64,000 bases of DNA from Phorcus lineatus (GCA_921293015.1 OV121094.1:8360764-8424763); one strand, 5' to 3'. Shown: positions 12,749-27,400, counted from the first letter of the stretch. Notes: generated from the sequence alone by a model not told the origin. Translations and numbers: made by a program.

Positions 12749-13440
12749 GGTCACAACTCTATGCAGGTAAAGGTACCATACAATTGGAACAAGTTCTATG
12801 CGTTTGCAATATCTTCAATGCAAGAGTGAAACATCTTCAATGCAAGAGTGAAACGTTTTGGTTTAGTTGTTACTAGAAAGAAGAAAATGCATTAAAAATA
12901 AAACAACTTCAAAGATTGAAACATTTTACTGAAAGAGAAAAACATCAAAATAAAGCACATTTATACAAAGAAAAACTTTGAAAGAAGCATTGCTTTTAAC
13001 AATTGCTTTATTGGGAAGGGAAAATCAATACTATATAATCCTCAGCTGTGAGTTAGTGGTGGTTCACAACTCTATGCAGGATATATGCAGTAGTAAAAAC
13101 TTCCAAAATGCTTCTTGTAAAGGTACCACACAATTGGAACAAGTTCTATGCATTTGCACCATCATTAATGCAAGAGTGAAACGTTTTGGTTTAGTTGTAA
13201 CTAGAAAAGAACAAAACGCATTCAAAATGTAAAAGAACTATTAAATTGGAACATTTATATTGAAAGAGAAAAACATCGAAATAAAGCACATGTATACAAA
13301 GAAAAACTTTGAAATTGAAATAATAGTCTTTAGATACCAGAATTTAGATGAAGAGAAATTACATAACAAGAAATTTGAAATGGAGAGAAATTAATTTGAA
13401 AGAAGCACTGCCGTTAACAATTGCTTTATTGGGAGGGGAA
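12749..13440. repeat. Local tandem duplication, two diverged copies
   Basis: The block TCACAACTCTATGCAGG ... AGGTACCA..CAATTGGAAC ... AATGCAAGAGTGAAACGTTT ... AACAATTGCTTTATTGGGA occurs at about 12749-13021 and again at 13063-13440. The second copy carries extra sequence before its end. The first copy also has a 24-base stutter of the TCTTCAATGCAAGAGTGAAAC motif. Confidence 0.85.
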
Positions 13441-14877
13441 AATTAAAATTAAAAGAAATTTGAAAGTCTAGGGAAAAGACCTTTACAATGTATTCAAAAT
13501 CTTCGAACTTCCCGCTCGGTTGTTGATTCATACCATTGTTGACTTGTTGGTAATCAATGTAAAGTTCAAAAATAGAAAACGAAAGTAAGACGTGTTTTCC
13601 AGACCTGATAAAGGAACGATTTCCTTGTAGGATTAACATTATCAAAGGTAAGCATTTATTTCCCATGCATAAGCGTGCATATTAAACCATAAACCTAAAA
13701 ATATCACCTCAAGTCGAAAGGGAAGTCAGACATTGTTCTTGATTCGTTGATGTTTCGTTTAAAGAAGGGATTACTTGTGGACACGTAGGTCCATTGTGTA
13801 GTGTTTGGACAACCATTCAATTTTCATCGGTTTTCATCAGCTTCCTTCCATTCTAGATGTTAACTTTGTATATGTAAGTGCACCAACCATCTAAGTTTAC
13901 TGTATTTGAAGCTTTAATGATTTATCTTGTCGTTGTAATAGGAAGAAATTAGATATTGCGTAGCATATTCAAGTTAGACTTGATACAAAACTCCTATTAG
14001 CAGATACATCCGTGTACCACAGCTTGAAAACGTTTCCACCTAATATATTTGACAAAGTGGTTGATAATATAAAACGAAAAGTAGCATATATTCATTAATA
14101 TATGTTATTGAATCATGCTGACGCTGCTTTTACGTCACTCGTGATAATTGTCTTTGACAACATGTCCCTGTTTGTGATAGACAATCAACAGGCTGAGTCA
14201 TCAATATCAGAAAAAATATTATAAATATTATTTAGGACACTATTGACGAGGATTTTGTGTTTAGTTTATCTATTTTTTTTATTGACTTATTCAGAACGGC
14301 ACAAAGAACCAAGGAGCACTGCAGTGTCAATTCGTGTTCAGTAACAGGCTGTGACGTCACAAATGCAAAACGTAATCAGAAGTGTTTTATCGAGCTGTAC
14401 TGTTCTGAAAAGTACCACAAACACCTTTATGCTCACGGTTCGGTATAATGAATATAGAGTCTTGCAAATTCTCATATAGGATAGAATCGGGTAGAAATAC
14501 AGATACTTAGATCTAAAATAAATTACATAATTAACATGTGAAGTGTCGTGAACATGAAGAAGGCCCTTGGTCGGTTGTCATTGAATTTATCATGCTTTCA
14601 GAAATAAATATATTTACATAAATATGTGAATTTGCACGTTTTAGGAGGCCTACAAGTCTGTCAGATAATTTTCTACTCTCTTCTTTTGATATTATTGTTG
14701 ACATTACTGACACCTCGCGAAACAGGATATACGTAACGAAACATCAGCTTACTGTGATTTAGTGACACTAAATCTCTTGTCACAAGGTCACGATATCACT
14801 GCATTCAGATATTACGCATTCGCTCTTGATTATATGTCTGATGTATTCAAAGATATAACATTGATGCACAAGAACTA
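13441..14877. other. Intergenic, nothing recognised
   Basis: AT-rich sequence with only short, uncompositional frames and no repeat structure that I could pair with another part of the window. Confidence 0.5.
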
Positions 14878-15552
14878 GATATTGTAAGTAAAATTAAGGT
14901 AAAACGCAGATGTGAAAAACCTACTTCAACTATACGGTAGAGTGAAAGAGTAAGCCACTGTTTTTTTTTATTTATTATTTTTTTTAATTATTATTATTAC
15001 AAGAGAATGGTACAAACAAATTGTATGATTTCAACATATGAAAGATAAATTGTTGTAACAAGAACGAAAGAGACTGAGATAGAGATAGACGGGACAGTGG
15101 GCAGTTACAGAGGGCAAGAGTGAAAGAAACTCACGGTGCAATGTTTAAAGAAGACATGACCATTTTTGTTTAAATTTGGGATCTTCCTCCGAAAATATGT
15201 ACTTTTCTAAGTGATAGTGATATTTTATGCAATGAATCAGATTGTTGAAGTTTAAAACACTGGAAGTAAATCTAGTTTTATTGATATATTCTTTTGTAAT
15301 ACTGAATGTAAATGTGATTTATTAATACATTTGCCTTTGGGTCCCCGAGTAGAAATTTTGTAATATCAATATCAAGGCTGGTTCTGGTTTTTGAGAGGTA
15401 CCATTATTCTAACTGTGAAATAAGGTTTTTAGTTTTCTCATATGAATAAAATAAATGCTCGAATTTTTCAATTTCTCTACCGCAGTGCAGCCACTGTTAG
15501 AGGATGTAGGTATTTAACATCTGCGTTTTACCTTAGTTTTACTTACAATATC
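14878..15552. mobile_element. 675-bp inverted-repeat element (MITE-like)
   Basis: The first 47 bases, starting GATATTGTAAGTAAAA and running through GGTAAAACGCAGATGT to CCTAC, reappear as a near-perfect reverse complement at 15506-15552. There is no long frame inside, so the element is non-autonomous. I did not find a clear target duplication. Confidence 0.85.
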
Positions 15553-17334
15553 AAATACCAGTGTATTGTTGTCCATACGAAAATCATTTTAAAAATGTAA
15601 TATGGTTAGTATGTTGTACAATAAAAATATTTTCATATGAAATTAATTAAAATATGTTTCAATCTCTCCGTTGCCTTCCAATCGTTGTGAAACAATAATG
15701 GATTTTCGTGTTTGATCGTAAGAAAATATAGATTTAAAGGGGCGGTAGCACGTCTTTTAGGTAAACGAAGTGATCCCACGAAAACGAAAATAAATGTAAA
15801 CAACAGCAAGGTAATCCTTTTAGTTAGAAAAGGCAATTCTTAAACGAAGGCAGAAATCAACCATACCTACAAAATTTACAATGTTTACGGGTTAAGTATA
15901 ATGTATATAACGTAACTTTAATCCTTTAGTAAACATGATATCATTTCCTTCAATAGGCTTTATGCGCATGATCTGTCCTTGCGTTTATTGTGTCACTGTG
16001 ATCTATAAATAGATATATGTTGTTCGTCTTTTCCAGGTAAAACGTATTTCACATAAACGCTACAGTGCCTGACATGTGTGTACCTCAAGCGAGATCTTAC
16101 GACTTTTAAATAGATTATATCAAATGCACAATGGTCACATATAAATACAAGCGGCCAAACTTCTATGCAAGAATATGCATGATAGTTTCGAGTAAACGGT
16201 TTTCGATAAATGCTCACGAATGTAGCTATGGGTAACAATCAATAGCTTTATAAATGTAAAAAATGGTTGGCTGGGTGAAACAACACCAATTGGTGAATAT
16301 ATACCAACATTGATTATAAGGTATGTGCGGTAAAATTTCTTTATGTCATATGTAAGGTCACCTTTTTCTTGAAGTCAATATCGCTACCAATATACCTGTA
16401 GATTTGAAAAATAGCTTCTACTGTGAATGTAATATGTTAGGCTTTTGCCTTAAATCCTTCATGCATTTTAAAAGACACTTTTTTACCTTTAAGCCTATAT
16501 GCATCTTGCCTATTCATTGTGATTACTTATTTTACCTATTTTACCTTATAAATATCCTTTTATGTTACTTTAGTATGTATAAGCTGTGATGTTTTATTAA
16601 AAAGACTCATGAGCCAAACAAGGAGAGTTTGTAAAACATATCTAAGTTCTCATACATGATGCTTTTGTAAATTTAGGGGGCAGGTTTAACTGGTAAGATA
16701 AAAGTTTGTTACATATATTGAGCATTAAGTTAACCATCAGTTACTAGTTTGTCGAAATTTTGCCGGGAATATGGTTTATTAATATCTCATTTAGCAGCTG
16801 TATGAAAGTCTGCATTTTTACATTTAAGTCCCACTTAAGATACTAGAAGCATCATGATGTAGCCTAGTTGACATCAAACAGAGAGACAAGAACTGATGAA
16901 ATGTGATTTTGATCGAGCTCTACTTCGTAACATTCACGAAACAGTCGTCTAAAATGCAGTACCCCCGGAACTTGTCACCTGTGCATTGTTATATCAAAAC
17001 GCCTCAATAATGTCACGTTTAGTTTGTGAATTGTTTGCCTTTCTCGTTGTGTAAATTCCCCTTGAACTAATACAGATATTGAAAAATACACTGCCTTCAT
17101 TTACTGGTTTCATCAAATTGTTCTTCCCTATTATCTTCGTTGAATAACCATGATTTGAACGACATTTTCAACTCATCTTCAAGGCAAATAAATTCTCTGA
17201 ATATCTGAATTATATGTCTGTCATTTCATTATATAGATAAGTAGTCTCTTCAACGTTGTAGTCAATGCTTTTATTGGAGATTTTACCAGCGCTCTCAACG
17301 TAGCTGTTTTCGCACTTGGATCCAGCAGGCCTTT
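15553..17334. other. Intergenic, upstream of the MIB2-like gene
   Basis: AT-rich DNA without recognisable genes. The last 200 bases would hold the promoter and 5'UTR of the gene that starts at 17510. Confidence 0.5.
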
Positions 17335-17342
17335 TATAAAAG
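17335..17342 (+). promoter_or_regulatory. Candidate TATA box of the MIB2-like gene
   Basis: TATAAAAG lies 168 bp before the ATG at 17510, with no splice acceptor needed between them. The position fits a short 5'UTR. The motif is common in AT-rich DNA, so this is only a candidate. Confidence 0.35.
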
Positions 17343-17509
17343 TCCAAAATTGATGAAAAAGCGGAATGTTGATGCCGCGATCGAAATTTGTAAAGTATGA
17401 AAAAGTTCATCTGTTGATGATAGTTTTGAGAGTTCACAGTTCATTGCTTGGAATATGTTCATCGACGGTTACGTTTCAGACTCTCCATCTGGATTACGTC
17501 TTTTGACCA

Positions 17510-18457
17510 ATGGCTTTGGGTCTACGGGTGTTGCGAGGCCCTGATTGGCCGAGTGACGATGACCGAGACGGCGGGGAAGGTCATGTGGGGACGGTGATAA
17601 GTATGGGCGGACAGGGCACGTGCCAGGTCATGTGGGACAATGGCACTAGCAAACTGTGTCGGATTGGTACAAACGGAAAACATGACCTCCGCATCCTTGA
17701 CAATGCGCCTGTTGGTAAGTATGAAACTAAATTATGAGCAGTAAAGGAAATTACAAATAAATGCGTGGTAATAACTGTTATTTAAGTTTGCACGTTTTGT
17801 CTTGATAGATATGGTAAACCTTCGAGGCACTATATAAGACACTTGGCTTTTAATATGCCTGCTGTCGATGTGAAGAGAAACTCTTTTACGTAGAACAATC
17901 TTTCGGATTTGAAGGATACGTCATCTCTTTTGCTATGTGACTCGAAAAAACCCTGTGAAATAATTATTAACAGTAACAGGTATTATAAACGGTCAATTAC
18001 CTCGAGAAATACATCTATGGGATTCTTTAATTCAACTCGTCAAGGTGGGTTTTGGGCGAAACCGAACAATAACAAAATGAATGTTTTCAAAATCGGACAA
18101 TAAGGGTTTTATGACGCCGCACTTAGATACAGCGAATAGAGAGTTTATATCATACAATGACATAAGTTGAAAAGGAAGAATGTAAGATGATTATTACACC
18201 ATATGAAATAATATATGGAAATGTGAAGTCTATATGGATTATTTCACGCTTGTGTCAATGGGACAAGGGAGTAAGACAGGGCGCGCTACCTACTCAGTGT
18301 TTTTCTATCTGTGAAACAGATATCTGCACTGTCGTTCTTCATACCCTTCAGCAAGCCCTCAAGATAGTATTAATATTGATTTATGTTGACATTCTGTAGT
18401 GACAGTAGACTAGACATTAATTTTTAAGACCTCGTAAATGATGTATAAAGAATTTTG

Positions 18458-18493
<36 letters not shown>

Positions 18494-21400
18494 TTGTAAA
18501 AGATTTCATTAAACTTTTTAAATGGAAAACTATATCATGATCCCGTGGTTGATAGATATAAGACACCGTCAGGTTCAGAGCTTGGATTTCGTGACTCATG
18601 TGGCAATTATTTTTGGACCACGAACTCAACAAACCCCCAATTGATACAATTGACATTTTAGAAAATGATAAAAATGGGACTTTGCCGAGGTACACGTACA
18701 CGTGATTATTTGCATTTAAAAGAGGCTTGAATAAGTAGTGTGTAAGATAGTGAAGCTATTTCACAACTACTCAAAATGAGAATACAATGCACTATCTGTA
18801 ATGGCGAATAGAGAAGGGTTAAGTGTCACTACAAGGTGAATATGACCTGACAAATTTCTTCGTATATAAACAAGCTTTAGAATAATTGGCCCATTGCCAA
18901 GGGAAAGCAATATACTTACAAATGGTCATTCTATCAGGGTAGTCTTTTTGGAAACGAAATTAGAGGGAGCATTTCTGTTAATACATGTTTGTTACGGATA
19001 CATAATTCTCAGTGAAATATTTTTGGAGGGTTATATTTTGGTTATTACTTTCTTGATACAACTGACATAGAATAGCTTAATTTCAGTAAAGAGAAAATCT
19101 ATTCACGAGCGTGAAGAGCCTAACTATTGCATGACAAGACATTTTATCAATCAAATGAACAGTTGTTTGCATGGCTTGACATTCGCTAAATATATCTTTT
19201 TGTATAAATTCGTCCGTGTACAATAAATATTTCAAAATTTTGCCTCTACTGGGTTACGAAAATGACGGATTTCCTCATACCATATGCCAAATCCGCGGTC
19301 GATTAAAGTAAGACTGATCTCTGCAGAATTGCAATTAAATAGAATTTATCTTTTATCATTTCACTTCAGACAAACAAATTGGCATATCTCTTACGAAAGA
19401 AAAATAGTGCCTCTTTCACCTTACTATATGTCATAAAGGGAAAATTAAAATATGAAAAATTATTTGCATACCTTGATATTCGCTACATATATCTATTTAT
19501 ATTAAATCGTCCGTGTTATTGAATTAGATGTTATAAGTTTTCCTTATATTGAGTTACGAAGTTCTCTAACTTCCTCACCTAACGGTCTGACGACATCCCG
19601 TAAGCAAAATCGCCGGTCAGTGTCAGTGTGATTAAAATCGACCATGTTCCGAGGCTGCTTTCAGACCATTGTGGAGAGGAACACCCCTGTGATAGATAGG
19701 TTCGAATCCCGCTAAAGTCAATTTTTTTTTACGCCGAGTTTGCACATCGGTTTTTAAGTTTATACCTTCATGAACTTGATAAATGTTGAAGTCAATTCTT
19801 ATAAATAAATATATACATACTAGTTGTTTTTGAAGTATTTTATTGCTCTAAATATACATATTTGCACCAAATAGAGCTGCACTATATCCGCGAATGAATT
19901 CAACGCTCAACAGCATGAAAGAGATAAAATGTCAATCAAAACGTCATCGGATCCCTAGCCCCGCCTACCAAACGTTCATCAGCCAATGAAATTCTACAAC
20001 GCACGTGGCCATGAACTTATCGGACGTCCGTCACACGTGGCCTTGACATTGCTAGTTCTCACAGTTGTAAACACACATCGCGAACGTAGAACTCGGATAG
20101 GAAACCAGCCGAATTTACCCTCGTAGATGCCATATACTGGTGGTGTTACGATCTCGAGATAACGGAATCTGATTAAACAGCACACAGTTCTTAAACTTGT
20201 TGAGGAACCAAGCTTAACTCTGTTCATGAACTTAACGACATAACTTTGCCAACCTCCGTGCAACGGCCGCGAGAGCATGACATTTGCCTTCTGTAGGGTG
20301 GAACACGATCGGTTGTAATTTCTGATGGAGCTCTCTTGTTTATTATGAAAAGGACTACCTTTAGAACCTTTGACAACAATAAATATTTCATACTGAATTA
20401 TGTTAATTTTTTTATTTACCTACTTTCAAGAAGTGGCGTTACAGTTGCTATTTTTAGAAAAACGTAACTTGTTTACAAATAGTTCCGTCGATGGGCGTGG
20501 CTGAAAATGATGTGACGTCACGAAATTAAGTTTATGGAGGTATGAACTGAACTTCTATTAACGTGTTCAGCGAATCAGATTTACGCAAAGCAATTGCTAT
20601 TTATTTATTCGACTTTTTACCGTAGGAAACTGCAATTAAAGCTATAAACGCACATGTGAAAGAGACACGTGGTATTTCCCGTCATAGAAGGATAAAGCAT
20701 TTATGCCGAATTTGGTGACTTTAAACTTGTAATTTTTATTTTCACCATTTTATCGTTATTTTTTCAGATCCCGACATTGTTTTCAAGTCAAGTTCACATT
20801 TGTTTTCGAAAATAAGAGTTTCAACAACCACACCGATACAATGAGAGGACATGATTGATCTTGATCACGTTCCCCCTTGTCATTGATTTGTCTCTGCTTT
20901 CGTTTTCCTATGAATTTGAATTAATACTTTTCAGAGATTGACCATATGAACTAAGGAACAATAACTTGTACTTTGTAAAATAGCACTACAGTTAATTGAA
21001 TCAATACATGGCATATTGAATATGATTTTATAATTGAGAATCAAAGTACTGCAACATTTAGAAAATAAATAAACAATAAATGAAATACAGGTGTCCGTCA
21101 TCCTGAGGCTGAATGCGACGGATGCGAAACGAAGGGCGTGGCCGGGATGTTATGGAAGTGCAGCCAATGCAAGAAGTGCATCCTCTGCTCGCTGTGTTAC
21201 GTCACAGACAAGCACGACCTATCACTTGCCTTCATCAGATATGACACGCCCACTTCTGAAGGGTATGTGCCGTGTTATTTTAACATCATTTGACATATTG
21301 ATAAGTTTAATATGGACCTTCCTGAAAAACGTATTTTGACACAATAATAAAATATTAGCAGAAAAATTCCATTATCCAAATCTTGTTTTGTGGGATATTT

Positions 21401-24400
21401 TTAATTACCACTACTTTAATCCTACTTCTATCCTATTTGATTTATGTTAGGGAGAAACTTTTCTAATAAACTTCAATGTAAAAAATGAATGAAAAACTTC
21501 TTTTTACTACGTTCTGACACCGTAATTTATTTATTCATTGAAGTTGCAATACATTAACACTTTACTGTGTATAAGACGGCTTTATTTCGTTCGTTATAAT
21601 ATAATTTGAACATATCTAAGCTTATTTCTCAATGCCAGAGTACCAGTGAAACGGCGTTCCTCGAGCCTGAAGATCAGAGCCATGGGTTTGTTTCCTGGTG
21701 CCACTGTGCTGAGGGGACAAGACTGGAACAGCGGGGATATCGACGGTAAGACAATTTCGATTTTTTAATTCAATCCTGTGTATGGGAAACAATGGTCTTC
21801 TTGTTCGATAAAGGATGTCAGAGTCTAGTGGTGAATTGTCGAACGACCATGATACATGAATTGTGAGTGCATATTACTATCGGTTTTGTTTTTTTGCGAT
21901 CCCATTGGGTTCACCATATGTGAGCGTCAACTTGAACTAGGGATCCATTGGTGACAGGATTCGACCTCAGACCTTTCGATCTTACTGAAAACTAACCATT
22001 TTGGGTTTTTTGAGAGAGATATGGTAAGAATGCAAATGCATCCAGAAAGTTAGTGGAGTAATTAAGTGTCATAAAGATGCTATTCGAATTTTGTTTGGAA
22101 GTAAATTGCATTTCATTAAAAGCATTTCAAACGACCCCATTTGTCCGTGCTTAAAGTAATTGTTCGAAAATCGATCATGCTGTCATGCTGCAACGTTCAA
22201 TATCCTCTTTTGAAGAAGCAACATTTTATTATCGGTTTCATTTTCACCAATCTACTTTGCTATTTATATACAAGATACTATAATAGGTGAAAATACTTTT
22301 GGGAAACAGCTGTAAATGTTTAGATTGAGTGTCAAGGCGTTTTTTGTTAACAGGAAATTCTCCTGGCCAACTGATGTCCATCGTGAATAACGTGTCCCAG
22401 GCCTCCACTCGGAACATGGTCAAAGTGCGCTGGTCAAGTGGTCAGCTGTGTGAACACAGAGTGGGTTACCAAGGAAAGATGGACATCAAATACAAGGAAG
22501 AAAGTCAGGGAACTTATTACTATAAGGAACATCTTCCTTACTTAGGTAAAAACAATTCGAAGCATTCGTAAAATCATGTTTTTTTCCATAGATGTTAAAT
22601 GTCACAAATAACTTTGTATAGAAATGTTAGATGATGAAGGGAAAAAAGGAATGAGTGAAGCGCTGATGATGTCATTATTTCCGCCAGACGCGAAAGACAC
22701 CCAACACACCACCAAGCGAGAGCTTGAGATCCTGCAGGAGGGAGACAAGGTGTGTATCCAGGTGTCCGTCTCAAAACTTCAGGAGATGCAGGGTCAGCGG
22801 TCCGGGTGGACGTCGGGCATGGCTGATGTGAGTATTGCTTAGTGGTAGCAATGGGTAGCAGTAATAGAAATATTATAAGAGAAACATAAATGATGATCTA
22901 TATATCCAAGAAAGCATTTGAATAGAAACAATATTGATCTTGAAAATGACTATATTGATGAATGTAGCATGCATTGTCATTGAGTTCTGTTGCAGATGAA
23001 ATATGTTCTTATTTGATAAATGTTGAAAACATATTTTTAATGGTCCATTTTGAAATACACAAATTTCATGAGATGAAATGTATAATTTATATGCAATGAA
23101 ATGCTTGGATCTGTAACTATCGTTAGATCGCAAGTTTAGTATAAGGTCTTACTAACAGTGTTATCTTTACATACATTAACTGTTGATCTACACTTACTTA
23201 GGCTGGACTCAAGTTTCTAAACATCTAAACATCTGAACATCGGCTCTGCTTGTAAACAGTAATCTATGAAACCTGTCATTTGTTTCAATCAACTGTGAAA
23301 TTTCGTAAGGAAATGTTCGTTCTCGTTGTATGCTGTTCTGTGTAAATCTTTGTCCACTGACATGAGTGAATCGTTTCTGAGTGTTTGAGAAGTTGCTTCA
23401 CTGACCCATAACGAGAGGTCAGTTGAAAGACTTGTGTTTTGACCATGAACCTATGAACAACAAGCAGTAAATTTGGAATCTGAACTGTTTAGTAGTATCG
23501 TAGTGGTAATGTGTTACATATACTGTCATCATATCTATATAAACTGCTATATATATCTTCTGTTCATATGCTTATAACGGTATGAGGATCTTTACGAAAA
23601 TGTTGCTACTTTGTAAATTATGAAGCTGGATATCCCAACAATCATCTTTTTAATTTGGTACTTGTGGTAGTTTATAAGGAGGAGGTGCCGCTCACTTTTT
23701 CTGACACATTTTTTGTGTTCAGTTAATGTTCAGTTCAGAATAATGAATTAAATAAATATCCTCACTATCATGATTGTGTAAAACCGGTATAGAAGTGATT
23801 CTGATTTTCCCCAGTGTGTCGGCAAGATAGGAGTAATCAAGGTGTTCGCTCCCTCTGGAGATGCCACTGTCGAGTTTGGTGGACTCAGGTTCCGCTTCTT
23901 CCCGGGAGCTTTGAAGAAGGTAAAACACGGCATCGTATTATGAGCTAAAACGGTTAAATTGCAACTCTATCTGCACGATGTAATATTTTTTAAATAATGA
24001 TTATTCATTTAAAAAAATAATGATCTAATTATAATAACATAATAAAATAAAAAAATTCTTGATATGTTGATTTCACTGCCATGAGGAAATTAAGATGATA
24101 CCATGGTGTTATGGCCAGTACAAGGTATAGTATTTCACCACCTTTACACTCATCGAACTCTTCAAATCAACAGAATCTTCAGATCGACGTAAACAGGTAT
24201 TTATCTTGATTGGTTGTATGATATATAGTATGAACTCAACTAATGTTCTTCAATCTGAAGATCGGCGGTCTGGTAAACAGGGCGAGGGATTTATGTCCAG
24301 GGTTGACCATTTGTAAGATGTATAGTCTTATAGTATCTACTCACCTGTACATCTAAATGATCCTCCGATCCCCAGGTGCCCAACCTCAAGGTTGGCGATG

Positions 24401-27400
24401 TTGTACAGGTGGAGGCAGACGAGGAGAAGCTGAAGAACCTTCTCAAAGGTCATGTGGACTGGTCAGATGATATCAAGCAGGTATTTCGATTTGGCTTTCA
24501 AAATTTCTATCTTAAGTATTTTACTTTTTTTTATATAAAAATGCTTTGTTCCCTCAAACGTTGAAATGAAATGCAAACATTTCTCATACTTTCAAGTTAA
24601 ATTCATAAACGTATAAAATAAAACCAATTAAAAGAGAAATTTGCTAATATTATGAAAAGGTCCTTTAGAGTTTCCGATCCTTCTATAAGTCGTATCATGA
24701 ATAAGGATACACACGTTGAAATCATCATATCACATTATGTAAATAAGAAAGCTTAGAGGTCACAATGCAGTATTGCTGGAACTTGAGTTAATTTCTTTCA
24801 AATCGTTTCTGCGGATGAGTATGTTTGATCAATGTTGGCAGGTGCAAGGATCACTATTTAATTCAAATGAGATAGCTTAAAGATCACAGTGCAAATAACA
24901 ATGCTGGAATTTAGTTAATTATTTTGCAAAGCGTTTCAGCCACTGAGGATCTTTGAAAAATGTTGGCAGGTTCAAGGAACACTACGTAATTCAAACAAGA
25001 TTGCTTATAAGTTACAAAGTAAATAATAATGATGGGACTAAGGATAATTATTTTGCAATTTCTTTTCTACCACTGAAGATCTTTGATCAATGTTGGCAGG
25101 TTCAAGGAACACTACGTAATTCGTATGAGATTGCTTAAAGATTACAATGATGGGACTGAGGATATTTATCTTGCAATTTCTTTTCTGCCACTGAGAATCT
25201 CTGATCAATGTTTGCAGGTGCAAGGAAAGCGAGGCAAGGTGGTGAAGGTTGGGGAAGACGGAAATGTCGTTCTTGGATTCGGACAGAAGACAGTTCTCAT
25301 GTTCGCTGGTTGTTGCACCGTCACCAGTGGTCAAGTCCATAATATGGAAGAGAGTTCCAGAAACCCTCGACAGTCCAGCGACGTTGGGGCCGGTAAGAGG
25401 AGGAGTAATAATGTTATCAGAATGTTGCAACGAATCACACTGTTTATCTAAGGATATGATGTTTTTTACTTCTTTGAGAGGGGTTGATGTTGGTAAGATA
25501 AGCTATGATGATACTAAACCTTATGGCTATATTCACTACGATAACAATGTTGCCTCATGTTATAATGAGATGCTGTTTAATTTACTGGTGAACCTCTGTG
25601 AAAGGCAATGTTATGTTCGATTGATGAAGATAAGTTGTAATGACGTTGGACACTTTATGACTTTCTTTCAATGTGTTGGGGAGGATAAAGCTTATGTATT
25701 CCTGTATATTAATATATATTGTATATTCGTATGTTTCAGGTCACTACGTTGATTTTATTGATGCTAGAATGTTAAGTTATAGTGTATGATTAAGTTTAAT
25801 ATATGTTTATGTGTTTACTATAATGTCTCTATTGTATATTCGTCATTTGGTTTTTTTAATGTGATGTTATGTTCAGTTCAAGATACGATTGTAGTTGAAA
25901 ATTTTATACACTATCGTCTGATTAAAGTTAGAATGAAATAAACATTATTTGATCTGTTCTAAGGTAGCGCACATAAGAAATCTAACGAAACATAGTTAGA
26001 TTTTTAAACCGTACAGAAAATCAAAATGATTGCCTTTGTAAGGCTTGAGGGCTTGTTCTTCCACATTTGATGAAAATGATTTTCCTCCAGGTATGCATGG
26101 TGACTTGTTAACGCTAATGGCGAAGGTGATGATGCAGGAAAGACAGCAAAGGTCAAAAGCTGACCCGGAAGTGCTTTATCAGGCAATAGGAAGAGGAGAC
26201 GTCAGCGCTGTCAATACCATTTGCAAGCAAAACCCTTCTCTGGTAAACACATTATTATATCAATTATTTTAACAATACTCATGATTATGGTTTTGTTCTT
26301 TTGATAAGACTGTTAAGACCTTAACTTACCTTTTGCTTCTGTAAACCGTAACTGCATTCCACCTACAGGCCAACGCTTCGCACAAAGGCGTTACTCCGCT
26401 CATACTTGCTGCTCATGAAGGTCAAACGGAAGTAGTAGGTGCGCTGTTGGACCACGGCGCAAAGACCACGCCCACTGACGGGAAAGGACACACAGCATTG
26501 CACGCAGCTCTCATTGGGTAACAAATTACGTTTCATATTACAAGAATTGATCAGACTAACACAAAACTCTTGACGAAGCATTGGATTTTTAGATTTTGAA
26601 ATGAACACTCTCTTTATAACATCAGTCGGATTACAATACTAATAAAAAATATGTATGTTAACCAGTTACGTGAAAGAGAAAAATTTAAATACTATTTAAA
26701 ATTTATTCATGACATCATGCCTATAAGGATCAATATGTTTGTGGGAAAATCTTAAGTCATCCTCAGGAATTGAACATGGTTACTAGTATTAATACCTTTC
26801 TTGCAATATTCTTTCAACGAGCCTTAAACTTTTTGACCTTAGTGTGATTGCTACCGGTCCAAATTCTCAGAACTTCATAGTGTAAGGTAAATCTGCATAT
26901 AGGGTTGACTTGGAAACTGGTTATATGTTTGCTAGGCGCAAAGAGCGGACTGCCCAGCTGCTCTTACAAAAGGGTGCCAGCGCCCAGCCTGCTAACAACA
27001 CGAAAAGAACGGCTCTTCACTTTGCCGCTCATTCAAATCTTCATGGAATCATGCCAGATCTTATTCGTCATGGATGCCCTGTTAATGGAAGGGTTTGTGT
27101 TTCTCTCTTCGTCTGAAATATTTTCTTTCAAATTACCAAATATTCATAACATTTCAGCATTATTACCTAATTGATTCTACCTCATCAGGCCAGAAAAGTG
27201 TTTTGGGCTTATAGTGTCCGGAATAACATAAACTTTATTAATTTTTTGTATGGAAGCATTTCCCTGGAAAGATGGAATCTTGTTACTCGGCCAATGGACT
27301 TAGACTTGGTAAAAAATTTTAACGCGTAATTAAGTACGGCCGCACCGATAAAACCTTCATAAATGGTGTTATTTCATCGACAAGTAATTGTTGTTTCTGA

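Larger units (their letters stand above)
17510..22545 (+). other. MIB2: Exons for MIB/HERC2 - ZZ - MIB/HERC2 substrate-binding module
   Basis: Exon 1 gives LRVLRGPDW..DDRDGGEGHVGTV, the MIB/HERC2 signature. Exon 2 gives a ZZ finger with Cys pairs CDGC, CSQC and CSLC, then DKHDLSLAF. Family members usually have a second His where this Leu stands (KHxLxHxF), so one zinc ligand appears replaced. Exons 3-4 give the second MIB/HERC2 domain (GATVLRGQDWNSGDIDG ... GYQGKMDIKY ... YYYKEHLPYL). In MIB proteins this module binds ligand tails. Confidence 0.9.

Noticed and set aside
19640..19715. Possible tRNA from AGGTTCGAATCCCGCT
   Set aside because: Only a box B-like segment is present; no box A at the right distance.
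19994..20278. 94-residue minus-strand frame in a GC-richer patch inside MIB2-like intron 1
   Set aside because: No recognisable motif or splice signals; I cannot support it as a gene.
25038..25752. Overlapping frames of 122-167 residues on both strands around 25.0-25.8 kb
   Set aside because: They read through the decoy-acceptor repeats and the intron in frames other than that of the MIB2-like exon, whose phase and homology are clear.
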